From Pleurocapsa minor GSE-CHR-MK 17-07R (GTDB lineage: Bacteria; Chloroflexota; Anaerolineae; Aggregatilineales; Phototrophicaceae): 64,000 nt of DNA. The translations under genes were made by a program, and so were the position numbers. This document shows, piece by piece, positions 8,191 through 16,703 of this stretch (position 1 is the first letter of the stretch; every line of letters starts with the position of its first letter). Below the pieces are notes generated by a model. That model saw nothing but the letters and a program-made list of their open reading frames with translations. It searched no databases and was not told where the DNA came from. The stretch spans positions 17,166-81,165 of the forward strand of contig JAHHHY010000016.1 in assembly GCA_019359125.1 (NCBI GenBank). Reading direction: 5' to 3'.

Positions 8191-8210
8191 GGGCGCATGG
8201 CGATGCGCCC
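8191..8210. repeat. Solitary copy of the GGGCGCAT palindrome, one mismatch
   Basis: GGGCGCATGGCGATGCGCCC differs by one base from the perfect palindromes at 1103 and 1213 and keeps the same left flank (CAGC) and a right flank CCAC. There is no second palindrome 110 bp away, so it is a single or decayed end. Confidence 0.6.
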
Positions 8211-8286
8211 CACGCATTACCTTGAGCGTGCAAAAAAGCGATGAACCGCCAGGAGCGCCAGAAAAATGCTCTTCCCAGGCACGTGG

Positions 8287-8424
8287 CCTCACCCCTCGGC
8301 CCCCTCTCTCCACGGTGTGGACGAGGGGATGACTTACGGCCAACGTGTAAGCGAAAGACCACGCGTTTTGTCCCTCATCCACATCGTGGAGAGGGACGGC
8401 TGAGCGCAGCGAAGCAGGGTGAGG
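8287..8424. repeat. Degenerate CCTCACCCC...GGGTGAGG repeat module
   Basis: It begins CCTCACCCC, contains CCCTCTCTCCACGGTGTGG and later CCACATCGTGGAGAGGGACGG, then TGAGCGCAGCGAAGCAGGGTGAGG. The same words recur at 27793, 35844, 58127 and 63694. It is a complex, partly self-complementary intergenic repeat. Confidence 0.6.
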
Positions 8425-8670
8425 CGGGGTAGTGGCGCGTTTCAAACTATTTACCTTAAACCACTTTGACGGTATCAGTGCGTTTTTGAGTCCCTTCAAA
8501 TCCTGGCGTTCTTGGCGTCTTGGCGGTTCAAATGATCCTTAATGTAAATCGCATGGAAACCTTTTCGGATGAACCTCTGTGTGTCCGCCCGGTTTGCTCA
8601 AGGAATCCCCGTTTCAGCGCAAAGCGATTAGAATAGGGGACATTGTGGACACAGGCAGGATGGGGACTTT

Positions 8671-9654
8671 ATGGTCAGGGCATTGGTCACCGGCGGAACA
8701 GGCTTTGTGGGATCATGCATCGCGCGTGAGCTGGCGGCAGCGGGGCACACCGTGCGCGTGCTGCATCGCGCCAGCTCGCGGCTGACGGCGCTGGAGGGCG
8801 TGTCTTACGAAAGCGCGCTGGGCGATGTGACCGATGCTGACGCGCTGCATGCCGCGTGCGAGGGCTGCGACTGGGTGTTTCACGTGGCCGCCGTGGCCGA
8901 TTACTGGCGCGCCGACCGCGACTATATGATGGATGTCAACGTGGGCGGCACGCTCAAGGTGCTGGCGGCAGCGAAGGCAGCAGGCGTTAAACGCGTCGTG
9001 TTTACCAGCAGCGCGGCCGCGCTGGGCATGGCGCACGACGAATCGCCCGCCGACGAGAGCATGCGCTTCAACCTGTCACCGTCGCGCTTTCCCTACGGCT
9101 ACAGCAAGGCGCTGGCTGAAATCTATGTGCAGGAGGCGGTGGCGGACGGGCAGGATATCGTCATTATGAACCCGGTGGTCATCATGGGCCCCGGCGACCT
9201 GAACCGCATCAGCGGCGAATTCGTCATCCGCATCCACGAGCTGGGCGCGCTGATGCCGGTGCCGCCGGGCGGCGTGGCCGTCACCGATGTGCGCGACGTC
9301 GCCCGCTGGCATATTGCCGCCGCCGAGCGCGGCCGCACGGGCGAACGCTATATCCTGGGCACCGAGAACCTGCGCTATCCGTACTGGTTCGCGCTGATCG
9401 CCAAAACGATTGGCGCGCCTGCCCCCGGCCTGCCGGTTCCCGCCGGGCTGCTGGGGCCGCTGGCCGACAGCATCGACCTGATTCGCGGGCTGGGCGTGAA
9501 GGTGCCGGTCGATGGCAATCAGCTTCGGCTGGGGGCGCGCGCCTTATATTTCCGCTTCGAGAAGGCCTGGGGCGAGCTGGGCGAGCCGACCGTGAGCATG
9601 CGCGACAGCGTGCATGATACGTTCACGTGGTATCAGGAGCACGGCTTTCTGTGA
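8671..9654 (+). CDS. NAD-dependent epimerase/dehydratase (extended SDR, HpnA-like)
   Basis: A 327-residue extended short-chain dehydrogenase. The NAD(P)-binding motif TGGTGFVGSCIAR is at the N-terminus, VFTSSAAALG carries the catalytic Ser, and YGYSK holds the catalytic Tyr and Lys. DIVIMNPVVIMGPGDLN is typical of the dihydroflavonol-4-reductase/hopanoid-associated epimerase branch. It likely acts on a sugar nucleotide or a lipid-linked sugar; no squalene-hopene genes are nearby, so the HpnA role is only a possibility. The DUF4288 gene follows after 27 bases and may be co-transcribed. Confidence 0.85.
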   Translation: MVRALVTGGTGFVGSCIARELAAAGHTVRVLHRASSRLTALEGVSYESALGDVTDADALHAACEGCDWVFHVAAVADYWRADRDYMMDVNVGGTLKVLAAAKAAGVKRVVFTSSAAALGMAHDESPADESMRFNLSPSRFPYGYSKALAEIYVQEAVADGQDIVIMNPVVIMGPGDLNRISGEFVIRIHELGALMPVPPGGVAVTDVRDVARWHIAAAERGRTGERYILGTENLRYPYWFALIAKTIGAPAPGLPVPAGLLGPLADSIDLIRGLGVKVPVDGNQLRLGARALYFRFEKAWGELGEPTVSMRDSVHDTFTWYQEHGFL

Positions 9655-9681
9655 GCGAAGGCCTCAGGAAAGGGCAGGGAC

Positions 9682-10038
9682 ATGCCATTTGTTCCACAGG
9701 ATGCCAACTGGTATTGGGCAGAGATCGTGCTGGAAATCACAGTAGAAGGCCTGCCCGGAAACACGATCGAAATCAATCTTACGCTGATCAGGGCAACTTC
9801 ACCTGAGCAGGCATACTTTCATGCCATTGCATTGGGACAGCAAAGCGAAGTCCGGGATTCTAACATTGAGGGAAAACAGATCGTGACCCGATTTCTCGGT
9901 TTGCGGAATCTTGATGTTATTCATGATGCGCTGGAGCATGGCTGCGAACTGCTCTACGAAGAGAAATACAACCTGTCGCCAGCGGAATTGGATGCGCTCA
10001 TTCGCCAGAAAGATGACCTGAATCTGTTCCGGCTCTGA
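9682..10038 (+). CDS. DUF4288 family protein
   Basis: A 118-residue protein matching DUF4288 by its pattern: WYWAEIVLEITVEGLP at the start, INLTLIRATSPEQAYFHAIALG, then FLGLRNLDVIHDALEHGCEL and LLYEEKYN. Function is unknown; such proteins often occur in accessory regions beside immunity-like genes. Base composition is visibly less GC-rich than the epimerase upstream. The converging gene (10526 to 10056) ends 17 bases away. Confidence 0.82.
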   Translation: MPFVPQDANWYWAEIVLEITVEGLPGNTIEINLTLIRATSPEQAYFHAIALGQQSEVRDSNIEGKQIVTRFLGLRNLDVIHDALEHGCELLYEEKYNLSPAELDALIRQKDDLNLFRL

Positions 10039-10055
10039 ATGTCGCTTAGACGCGC

Positions 10056-10526
10056 TTACGACTTTTTCTCAGCTTCATTTGCGCGCTGACCCCCTGCGTA
10101 CCTGCGTTTATCAGATGACACGCGACTCAAGAACCGACTGATTTCATAGACATCCCGAAACTGACCTTCACCACCGAGTACCTGTACTCTGAACCTGATA
10201 TCCCTTACAGCCAGGATCACTGTGTCAGCTTTTGTCTTGGACGATGCATCATTAGCATCTACATGCACAGACTCCATATCCGCATAATCTATAAATATCC
10301 ATCGCTCCGAATAAAAATGCAGACCCTCCGTGGTAAATATCAGATTTGACCTGACATCCTGCTGATTGTCGTACACAGCTATAATTTCTTCTTCGCCCTT
10401 GATAACGTCCGCGTAAAAATTGAACAGTTCTATCCAATCCGGCGCTGAGCCAAGCCTAACGCTGTCGATTGGTTTCAGAATGCGATGAACACGCGAATAA
10501 AGTAATTCTTTGAAGCTGAAGTTCAT
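10056..10526 (-). CDS. Hypothetical protein, possibly PH-like fold
   Basis: A 156-residue protein, not assigned to a family. Alternating strands such as EEIIAVYDNQ, NLIFTTEGLHFYSERWIFIDYADMESVHV and ADTVILAVRDIRFRVQVLGG, followed by a helix DVYEISRFLSRV, suggest a bacterial PH-like beta-sandwich. The start at 10526 has GAGG five bases upstream; the longer frame is less likely. The gene is AT-richer than its surroundings, with the DUF4288 gene forming a small convergent pair that could be acquired DNA. Confidence 0.6.
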   Translation of the reverse strand: MNFSFKELLYSRVHRILKPIDSVRLGSAPDWIELFNFYADVIKGEEEIIAVYDNQQDVRSNLIFTTEGLHFYSERWIFIDYADMESVHVDANDASSKTKADTVILAVRDIRFRVQVLGGEGQFRDVYEISRFLSRVSSDKRRYAGGQRANEAEKKS

Positions 10527-10739
10527 ATCGTCCTCAGGCTGGAGATTGCCAGGACTGTTTTGAGAGAAAAGCACAGCCACTGTTGAAATCTGCCGATGGC
10601 AGAGGCCACAGGTTTATGCCTGTAAAACCATTAGTCTAAAGTCTTTCAAATTCTATCTGCAAGTTCATAAAAAGAACGCGTCACCAGCGATAATGCCCCG
10701 GTCTTTCGCGCAGGGGCATTCTTCTCTACAATCACCGGC

Positions 10740-12791
10740 ATGATCCGCAAGCTGACCTTTCCCCTTCTCGCTGCGCTGGCGATGCTGGCCGCTGCCGTGC
10801 TGGCGACATGGCCGCTGGCCGCGCAGCTCGATTCGCACCTGATCGGGCATCCGTTTGGCGATACGACCGAGTATCTGCGCCACATCTGGGCGCTGGGGCA
10901 GGCGCTGCTGGCCGGGCGCGACCCGTTCTTTCAGCCAGATTTGCTCTACCCGGCCGGGCTGGATGGCGCGTGGCTGTGGAGCCTGCCGCTGCAAAGCTTC
11001 CCGCAGGTTGTGCTGCAATTCGTCATGCCGCTGACAGCCGCGCACAACCTGACCGCACTGGGCATCCTGACGCTGAACGGGCTGACGATGGCTTGTTTTG
11101 TGCGCTGGCTGCTGCGTCACGAGGTCCGCTTTGCGGCGACCGGCCGCGCGGTCGATGCTGCTGCACTGCTGGCGGGCGTCAGCTTCACGATTGCACCGTC
11201 GGTCATGGGTCAACTCGGCATCGGCCACACAGGCGTGATCTCGCTCTATCCGGCCGTCGGCTTCCTGTGGGCGCTGCTGCGGCTGATCGCGCCGCGTCCG
11301 CGAACGCGCCGGGCACTGGCCGGGGAAATCGCGCTGACGGGCGCGTTGTTCGCGGCCAGCCTGTGGGGCAGCCTGACGCTGCTGGTCTATGTGACCGCGC
11401 CGCTGGCTGTCTTTGCGCTGATTCGAGCGTACCAGGCGCGTGCGCTGCTGCGCTGGGCGGCGGCCTGCATCGTCGGCGGCCTGTTCACGCTGCCGTTCGT
11501 GCTGCCCGCGCTGGGTGCTGCCGAGCGTGCTGGCGACGGCTTCACCAGCGAGGGGGCGGTCACCTTCAGTGCCGACCTGCTGGCGGTCGTTTCCCCATCC
11601 TTCAACAATCCGCTATATGCCAATTTTACCTACAACCGTGCCGTACTTGGAATTGACCCTTTTGAGGGTGCTGCCTATCTAGGTATCCTGCCGATGCTGC
11701 TGGGCATTTTGGCTCTTTTTCGCGTGAAACAGGCCCGTTTATGGGCGCTGATGATCGCGCTGGTGTGGCTGTTTTCGCTCGGCCCGCTGCTGAAAGTCCT
11801 CGGAAATCTCGTCAGCGTGACGCTCGATGGCTATCCGGGTTACGTCAGCCTGCCGCATGCCCTGCTCAGCCAGCTTCCCGGCCTGGACATCGCGCGCACG
11901 CCGGCCCGTTTCAACCTGGCCGTGAGCATCGGCATGGCGGTCGTGCTGGCCTATGGCGCGTGCGTCGCGCTGACCTGGCTGTCGCGCCGCCAGACGCGGC
12001 TGGTCGGGCCAGCCACTGCACTGCTGCTGCTGGCCATCGGGCTGGACCTGCGCTGGTTCGCGGCCTTCCCGATGATCCCGGCGGATATCCCGCTGGCCGT
12101 CACCGCGCTGTCTGACCACGACGAACGCGCCCGCGCCGTGTTTAACGTGCCGTGGGATCATCCGCTGGTGGATAAAGAAGCGATGTACCTGCAGACCGAG
12201 CACACGCTGCCGCTGATCGGCGGGCACATCGCCCGGCAGACGCCGCTCAATCCGGCCAAAGGCGCGCTGCTTCAGGGGACACTCCAGGCCGACCTGCTGC
12301 ACGAGGCGGGCGTCGATGTCATCATCCTGCACCGCAACTGGGACGACGACGCAGGCGCGCTGGAGGCGGCGCTGCGGGCGCGTTTCGGCCAGCCGTATCA
12401 CGAGGACGAGGCGCTGCTGATCTTCCGCGTGCCCGCCTACAGCGGCCCGGCGGCCGGCTTTGTCGCGCTCAGCCAGATTCCCGAACGCCTGACCAACACG
12501 GGCGATCTGTATTTCTACGCGCCAGCGCCCGGCGGCGCATTGTTCAGCGCCGATGTCCGCGCCCTGCCCTCGCCCAGTACACTGGTTTTATCGCTGGATG
12601 GCGTCGTGCTGGGCAGCTTCCCGATCAACGGCGCGGCGCAGGTCACATTATGGGTGCCGTTTGAGGCGGGCTATCACACGCTAACGGCCGCGCTGGAAGC
12701 ACCATGCGCCGGTGCGCCTTTCGACGGGCTGGCGTGTGCCGCGCTGGAACTGACGAATATCACGTTTGCCCCGCCGGAGGCCGCGCCATGA
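10740..12791 (+). CDS. Polytopic GT-C-like membrane protein, copy 1
   Basis: A 683-residue protein with about 10-12 hydrophobic helices in its first 450 residues, then a beta-rich extracytoplasmic tail. GDTTEYLRHIW near residue 40 recalls the acidic first-loop motif of GT-C glycosyltransferases, and LLYPAGLDGAWLW follows. It is paralogous to the next gene, sharing TWPLA, FGD/YGD, YPAGLDG, GPLLKV and LPG..AR.P.RF blocks. Such enzymes use polyprenyl-phosphate sugars at the outer face of the membrane. Its TGA overlaps the next ATG as ATGA, so the two are translationally coupled. Whether it transfers sugars is inferred, not shown. Confidence 0.75.
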   Translation: MIRKLTFPLLAALAMLAAAVLATWPLAAQLDSHLIGHPFGDTTEYLRHIWALGQALLAGRDPFFQPDLLYPAGLDGAWLWSLPLQSFPQVVLQFVMPLTAAHNLTALGILTLNGLTMACFVRWLLRHEVRFAATGRAVDAAALLAGVSFTIAPSVMGQLGIGHTGVISLYPAVGFLWALLRLIAPRPRTRRALAGEIALTGALFAASLWGSLTLLVYVTAPLAVFALIRAYQARALLRWAAACIVGGLFTLPFVLPALGAAERAGDGFTSEGAVTFSADLLAVVSPSFNNPLYANFTYNRAVLGIDPFEGAAYLGILPMLLGILALFRVKQARLWALMIALVWLFSLGPLLKVLGNLVSVTLDGYPGYVSLPHALLSQLPGLDIARTPARFNLAVSIGMAVVLAYGACVALTWLSRRQTRLVGPATALLLLAIGLDLRWFAAFPMIPADIPLAVTALSDHDERARAVFNVPWDHPLVDKEAMYLQTEHTLPLIGGHIARQTPLNPAKGALLQGTLQADLLHEAGVDVIILHRNWDDDAGALEAALRARFGQPYHEDEALLIFRVPAYSGPAAGFVALSQIPERLTNTGDLYFYAPAPGGALFSADVRALPSPSTLVLSLDGVVLGSFPINGAAQVTLWVPFEAGYHTLTAALEAPCAGAPFDGLACAALELTNITFAPPEAAP

Positions 12792-15196
12792 GCCGCCGAC
12801 TCGCCCTGCCGCTTGGCATTTTCTTCGCCTATCTGGTCATCGCCGTGGCAGTCACCTGGCCGCTGGCCACCATGCTCGACAGTGCGCTGGCAGGCTTCCC
12901 TTACGGTGACGCCTACGAGACCGCCCATCATATGTGGTGGTTCGGCCATGCGCTGCAAACCGGGCAGTCGCCGTTTTTCGCCTCAAACCTGGCCTATCCG
13001 GCCGGGCTGGACGGCATCACGCTGTGGTCGAACCCGCTGCATTTCTTCCCCGCGTGGCTGATGACCTATGTCATGCCGCTGGCAGTCGCCTATAACCTCC
13101 AGCTTTTGCTGACGCTGGCCCTGAACGGGCTGGCCGCGTGGGGGCTGGCGCGCTGGCTGCTGCGGAGAGAATGGCCAAACGCACCCGCTGCGCTGCCCGC
13201 GTTCTTCGCCGGGCTGGTCTTCATGCTGTTTCCGGCCATGCAGGGGCATCTGGGGGCGGGCCACGCCGGGCTGATGGTGCAGTGGCCGCTGCCGCTGGCG
13301 GCATGGGCACTGCTGCGCCTGGATGGGCATCGGCGCGTCCGCGATGTGCTGCTGGCTGCCGGGCTGGGCGCGCTGGTCAATGCAGGGCATCCGCTGCAAC
13401 TGCTGTATGCGCTGGCGCCGCTGGCCGGGGTGCTGCTGCTGGCCGCGTTGGCGCGTCGGGCATGGGGGACGGCTGGACGCATCGGCGCAGCATCTGCCCT
13501 GGCTGTGGCGCTGGCCGTCGTCTTCCTGATTCCCACCTTCAGCGCGACCTTCGGCAGCGCGGCCTACGCCGACGAAGGCGGATCAGTCCGCTACAGCATC
13601 GATCTGCTGGCCCCGGTCACGCCATCGTTCTTTCACCCGGTCGCCAGCGCGTGGGAGTACCCGCGCCGCGTGCTGGGCGTGAACATCGACGAAGGCGCGG
13701 CCTACCTGGGCCTCGCGGCGGGCGGACTGGCCCTGCTGGCCATGCTGCGGGCGCGACCATCGCGGGTGTGGGCAGTGCTGGCGCTGCTGGCCATCTTGCT
13801 GGCGCTGGGGCCGCTGCTGAAAGTATTCGACACGCCGGTCAGCTTCACCATCGACGGCTATCGCTCATATGTCACGCTGCCGTGGGCGCTGGCCGCTGAT
13901 TTGCCCGGTTTCAGCCTGGCCCGTGCGCCCGGCCGATTCACCTTCGTGCTGGCGCTGGCCCTGTCTGTTCTGACGTCATATGGCGCGGGATGGCTGTCTG
14001 TCCATGCGCGACGCGTGAGCATGGTCGCATTGCCCGCGCTGATGCTGCTGACCGCCTTCGAGTATCAGACCTTCTGGCCGCTGCCGACCACCACGGCCAT
14101 GGTGCCACAGGCGATTGCGGACCTGCGCGACAGGCAGGATATCCGCGCAGTATTCGACATTCCGTGGGGCAATCTGGTGACCGCCAAGGCCGGCCTGTTC
14201 CTGCAAACGGCGCACGAGCACAACCTGATCGCCGGGCAGGTCACGCGGAGCACGCCGGTCAGCCCGGCCCGCCTGACGCTGCTGGAGACGCATCTCTCGC
14301 CGGATTTGCTGCGCGATGTCGGCGTGGATGTGGTCATCGTGCACCGCGGGCAGGACGCGGACGGGTCGCTGTACGCGCGCGCGCTCGATCGGCTGGGCGC
14401 GCCCGCCTACGAGGACGCAAGCTACGCGGTATTTGATGTGCCGCAGACCAGCGCCGCCCCGCGCTATGACACCGTGCAGGCGACAACCCAGCCCGCGCCC
14501 GCCGCCACGACCTATGTGTATGCGCCGTATCCGCTGTGGGTGCGCGTGCGGGCAACTGCGTCGTCCGCCGATGTCAGCACGCGGGCGGTCCGCCTGCTGA
14601 TCGACGACACGCCCGCCAACAGCGCCAGCGTGACGAACGAGACGGCGCTGGAATGGTTCCTGCCGCTGACGGGCGGTTTCCACACCCTCACTGTGACCGG
14701 CGAACCCGCCTGCCCGGCCCGCGTCCCGGCGGGGCAGACGTGCGCCGTGCTGGTCTCGCCGCTGGAAGTCGCTCCCGGTGAGGATGCTGTCTTCACCGAC
14801 CTTGATTTCCGTGCGCCGGGACAGGCCAACACCGACTACGCGCTCACCCTGCGCGCCGCCTTCGTGCCGCTGCTCTCCCCGGCGGGCAACACCACCCTGC
14901 GCGTGCCGCTGTGGTGGAGTTTCGCCCGCGCCATCACGCAGAATGACATTCGTTTCGTGCATGTGATCGCGCCCGATGGGTCGCTGGCCGCCCAGCAGGA
15001 TACTCCGTTAGCGGATGCCGCTGCCGGGGCGATGCTGGCCGACACCGCGCTGATCGACATCGCCGACCTGCCGCCCGGCGAATACCGCCTGCGCGTGGGC
15101 TGGTACACCTACCCGGAGATTGCGCCCTACTGCGCGCTCGACTTTGGCCGCTGTGAGGGCGATTTCCTCGATCTGGGCGCCGTCGCTATCCGCTGA
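12788..15196 (+). CDS. Polytopic GT-C-like membrane protein, copy 2
   Basis: An 802-residue paralogue of the preceding protein: AVTWPLATMLDSALAGFPYGDAYE at the N-terminus, NLAYPAGLDGITLW, LGPLLKVFDTPV and LARAPGRFTF match equivalent blocks. The C-terminal extension after the last helix is longer, with two beta-sandwich-like parts ending in IADLPPGEYRLRVGWYTYPE, a pattern common in sugar-binding or accessory domains. The start at 12788 was chosen for the ATGA overlap and the immediate signal-anchor helix; the frame is open further upstream. The pair probably arose by duplication and may work as a heterodimer. Confidence 0.75.
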   Translation: MSRRLALPLGIFFAYLVIAVAVTWPLATMLDSALAGFPYGDAYETAHHMWWFGHALQTGQSPFFASNLAYPAGLDGITLWSNPLHFFPAWLMTYVMPLAVAYNLQLLLTLALNGLAAWGLARWLLRREWPNAPAALPAFFAGLVFMLFPAMQGHLGAGHAGLMVQWPLPLAAWALLRLDGHRRVRDVLLAAGLGALVNAGHPLQLLYALAPLAGVLLLAALARRAWGTAGRIGAASALAVALAVVFLIPTFSATFGSAAYADEGGSVRYSIDLLAPVTPSFFHPVASAWEYPRRVLGVNIDEGAAYLGLAAGGLALLAMLRARPSRVWAVLALLAILLALGPLLKVFDTPVSFTIDGYRSYVTLPWALAADLPGFSLARAPGRFTFVLALALSVLTSYGAGWLSVHARRVSMVALPALMLLTAFEYQTFWPLPTTTAMVPQAIADLRDRQDIRAVFDIPWGNLVTAKAGLFLQTAHEHNLIAGQVTRSTPVSPARLTLLETHLSPDLLRDVGVDVVIVHRGQDADGSLYARALDRLGAPAYEDASYAVFDVPQTSAAPRYDTVQATTQPAPAATTYVYAPYPLWVRVRATASSADVSTRAVRLLIDDTPANSASVTNETALEWFLPLTGGFHTLTVTGEPACPARVPAGQTCAVLVSPLEVAPGEDAVFTDLDFRAPGQANTDYALTLRAAFVPLLSPAGNTTLRVPLWWSFARAITQNDIRFVHVIAPDGSLAAQQDTPLADAAAGAMLADTALIDIADLPPGEYRLRVGWYTYPEIAPYCALDFGRCEGDFLDLGAVAIR

Positions 15197-15264
15197 CGCA
15201 TGCGGCTGTTAAATATCATTGTGGCGACTATCCATCCATCCCCATGTTGCGGTAAAGTAAATGA

Positions 15265-15280
15265 AAATATCCGGATATTT
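15265..15280. promoter_or_regulatory. 16-bp perfect palindrome, putative operator
   Basis: AAATATCCGGATATTT is perfectly self-complementary and lies 24 bases before the ATG of the IolE-like gene in an AT-rich patch. Its position fits a repressor site overlapping or just downstream of a promoter. The regulator is unknown. Confidence 0.5.
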
Positions 15281-15304
15281 GCCTTTTGAAATGAGACCCA
15301 TACC

Positions 15305-16204
15305 ATGACGATTTCGCTGGCGAACGCCCCCGTCTCGTGGGGCATTTATGAGTTTGAAGAAATTGCGCCCAAGTATCCGTTTAGCCGGGTGATGGACGAA
15401 ATCCGCGACACGGGTTACCTGGGCACCGAGCTGGGCCCATGGGGCTTTTATCCCACCGACCCGGAGCGCCTGCGCGCCGAGCTGGCCGCCCGCAACCTGC
15501 GCATGCTGTCGGCCTATGTACCAGTCACTTTTGCTGATGCCTCGGCCATCGATCAGGCAGAGGCCAGCGCGCTGCAAACGGCCCGCCTGCTGGCTTCACA
15601 GGACGCCGTGGCGGTCGTGCTGGCGGACAACAACGGCACCGTGCCGGAGCTGAGCCAGCGGGCAGGCAAGCGCGCCGGCCAGAGCGCGCTCTCCCCCGCT
15701 GAATGGGATGTGTATGCAGCGGGCGTGAATCGCGTCGCACGCAAAATTTACGACGAAACCGGCCTGAAGGTGGTGTTTCATCACCACTGCGGCGGCTATG
15801 TGGAAACTGCCGAGGAAGTGCGCCATCTGATGGGGCGCGTGGACGAGGCGCTGGTCGGCCTGTGCCTCGATACCGGGCACTGGCACTTTGCTGGCGGCGA
15901 TGCGCTGGACGCGGTGCGCGAATATGGCACCCGTGTGCGCTATCTGCACCTGAAGGACTGCGACCCGGTCAAGCGCAGGCAGGCCATCGAGCAGGACCTG
16001 AATTATTTCCAGTCCACCGGGCTGGGCGTGTTCTGCGAGCTGGGCCAGGGCGATGTGGATTTCGAGACGCTGATCAGCCAGGTCAGCGCGCTGGGCTATC
16101 ACGGCTGGGCGGTGGTGGAGCAGGACGTGCTGGTGGACGACCTGGATGCGCCGCGTGCCAGCGCCGAACGCAACCGCGACTACCTGCGCAGCATCGGGCT
16201 GTAA
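15305..16204 (+). CDS. iolE: Inosose dehydratase-like sugar enzyme (IolE family TIM barrel)
   Basis: A 299-residue AP-endonuclease-2-type TIM barrel. The opening ANAPVSWGIYEFEE, with GYLGTELGPWGFYPTDP, is close to inosose dehydratases. Metal and substrate positions are visible in VVFHHHCGGYVE, GLCLDTGHWHFAGGD, YLHLKDCDP and FCELGQGDVDFE. IolE removes water from 2-keto-myo-inositol in inositol catabolism. No other iol gene is in the window, so a related sugar substrate is possible. A perfect palindrome just upstream may be its operator, and the gene is followed by the compound repeat element. Confidence 0.82.
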   Translation: MTISLANAPVSWGIYEFEEIAPKYPFSRVMDEIRDTGYLGTELGPWGFYPTDPERLRAELAARNLRMLSAYVPVTFADASAIDQAEASALQTARLLASQDAVAVVLADNNGTVPELSQRAGKRAGQSALSPAEWDVYAAGVNRVARKIYDETGLKVVFHHHCGGYVETAEEVRHLMGRVDEALVGLCLDTGHWHFAGGDALDAVREYGTRVRYLHLKDCDPVKRRQAIEQDLNYFQSTGLGVFCELGQGDVDFETLISQVSALGYHGWAVVEQDVLVDDLDAPRASAERNRDYLRSIGL

Positions 16205-16274
16205 GCAATAAGTTAAAAGTTAAAAGGCGAAAGTTAAAAGGGGCGAGGGCAGGATTCGTCAAATTGAACCCGCC

Positions 16275-16404
16275 GGGCGGCTCGCGAGCCGCCCCTACCA
16301 CAGCCGACCTTGCAGGTCATCAGGGACTGTCGTGAGGCCAGATACCTGTCGTGATCATTTTTCTTCGTACGGTTGGTGGCGTAGGGGCTCGTCGCGACGA
16401 GCCC
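16275..16404. repeat. 130-bp palindrome-bounded element, tandem copy 1
   Basis: Left palindrome GGGCGGCTCGCGAGCCGCCC (16275-16294) and right palindrome GGGCTCGTCGCGACGAGCCC (16385-16404), both perfect and different from each other. The body contains CCGACCT, GGTCATCA and ACTGTC and aligns with the reverse complement of 1103-1232. Confidence 0.75.
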
Positions 16405-16460
16405 GCCGAAACAGCCTGTCACCATGCCTTTTGGACCGGCGTCTGTCGGCGTTTCAGCAC

Positions 16461-16591
16461 GGGCGGCTCGCGAGCCGCCCCTACCACAGCCGACCTTGCA
16501 GGTCATCAGGGACTTGTCCTGCGGCCAGATACCTGTCGCAGTCATTTTTCTTCGTACGGTTGGTGGCGTAGGGGCTCGTCGCGACGAGCCC
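16461..16591. repeat. 131-bp palindrome-bounded element, tandem copy 2
   Basis: Same two perfect palindromes as copy 1, at 16461-16480 and 16572-16591, with a one-base insertion and a few substitutions in the body. The unit-to-unit distance is 186 bp. Confidence 0.75.
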
Positions 16592-16703
16592 GCCGAAGCA
16601 GCCTGTCACCATGCCTTTTGGACCGGCGTCTGTATGTCCGCCCATGTCCAGCGCGATCATCCTTCGCCTTTTTTAACTTTTAACTTTCCCCTTTGAAATC
16701 TCC

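Larger units (their letters stand above)
8036..8670. other. 635-bp intergenic region filled by repeats
   Basis: No gene seen. It contains an imperfect GGGCGCATgGCGATGCGCCC palindrome (8191-8210) and a degenerate CCTCACCCC...GGGTGAGG module (8287-8424). The final 150 bases probably hold the promoter of the epimerase gene, but no clear -35/-10 pair was found. Confidence 0.6.
16210..16687. mobile_element. Compound repeat element with AT-rich terminal inverted repeats
   Basis: The left end AAGTTAAAAGTTAAAAGGCG (16210-16229) is mirrored at the right end by CTTCGCCTTTTTTAACTTTT and following bases (16662-16687), apart from a two-base indel. Between them lie two tandem copies of a roughly 186-bp unit, each holding a 130-bp palindrome-bounded element plus a CACCATGCCTTTTGGACCGG tail. 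No transposase is encoded. It fills the gap between the IolE-like gene and the convergent truncated GHMP-like gene. Confidence 0.65.

Noticed and set aside
16275..16591. CRISPR-like array suggested by regularly spaced palindromic repeats
   Set aside because: Only two units of 186 bp with nearly identical intervening sequence, no spacers of 30-40 bp and no cas genes.
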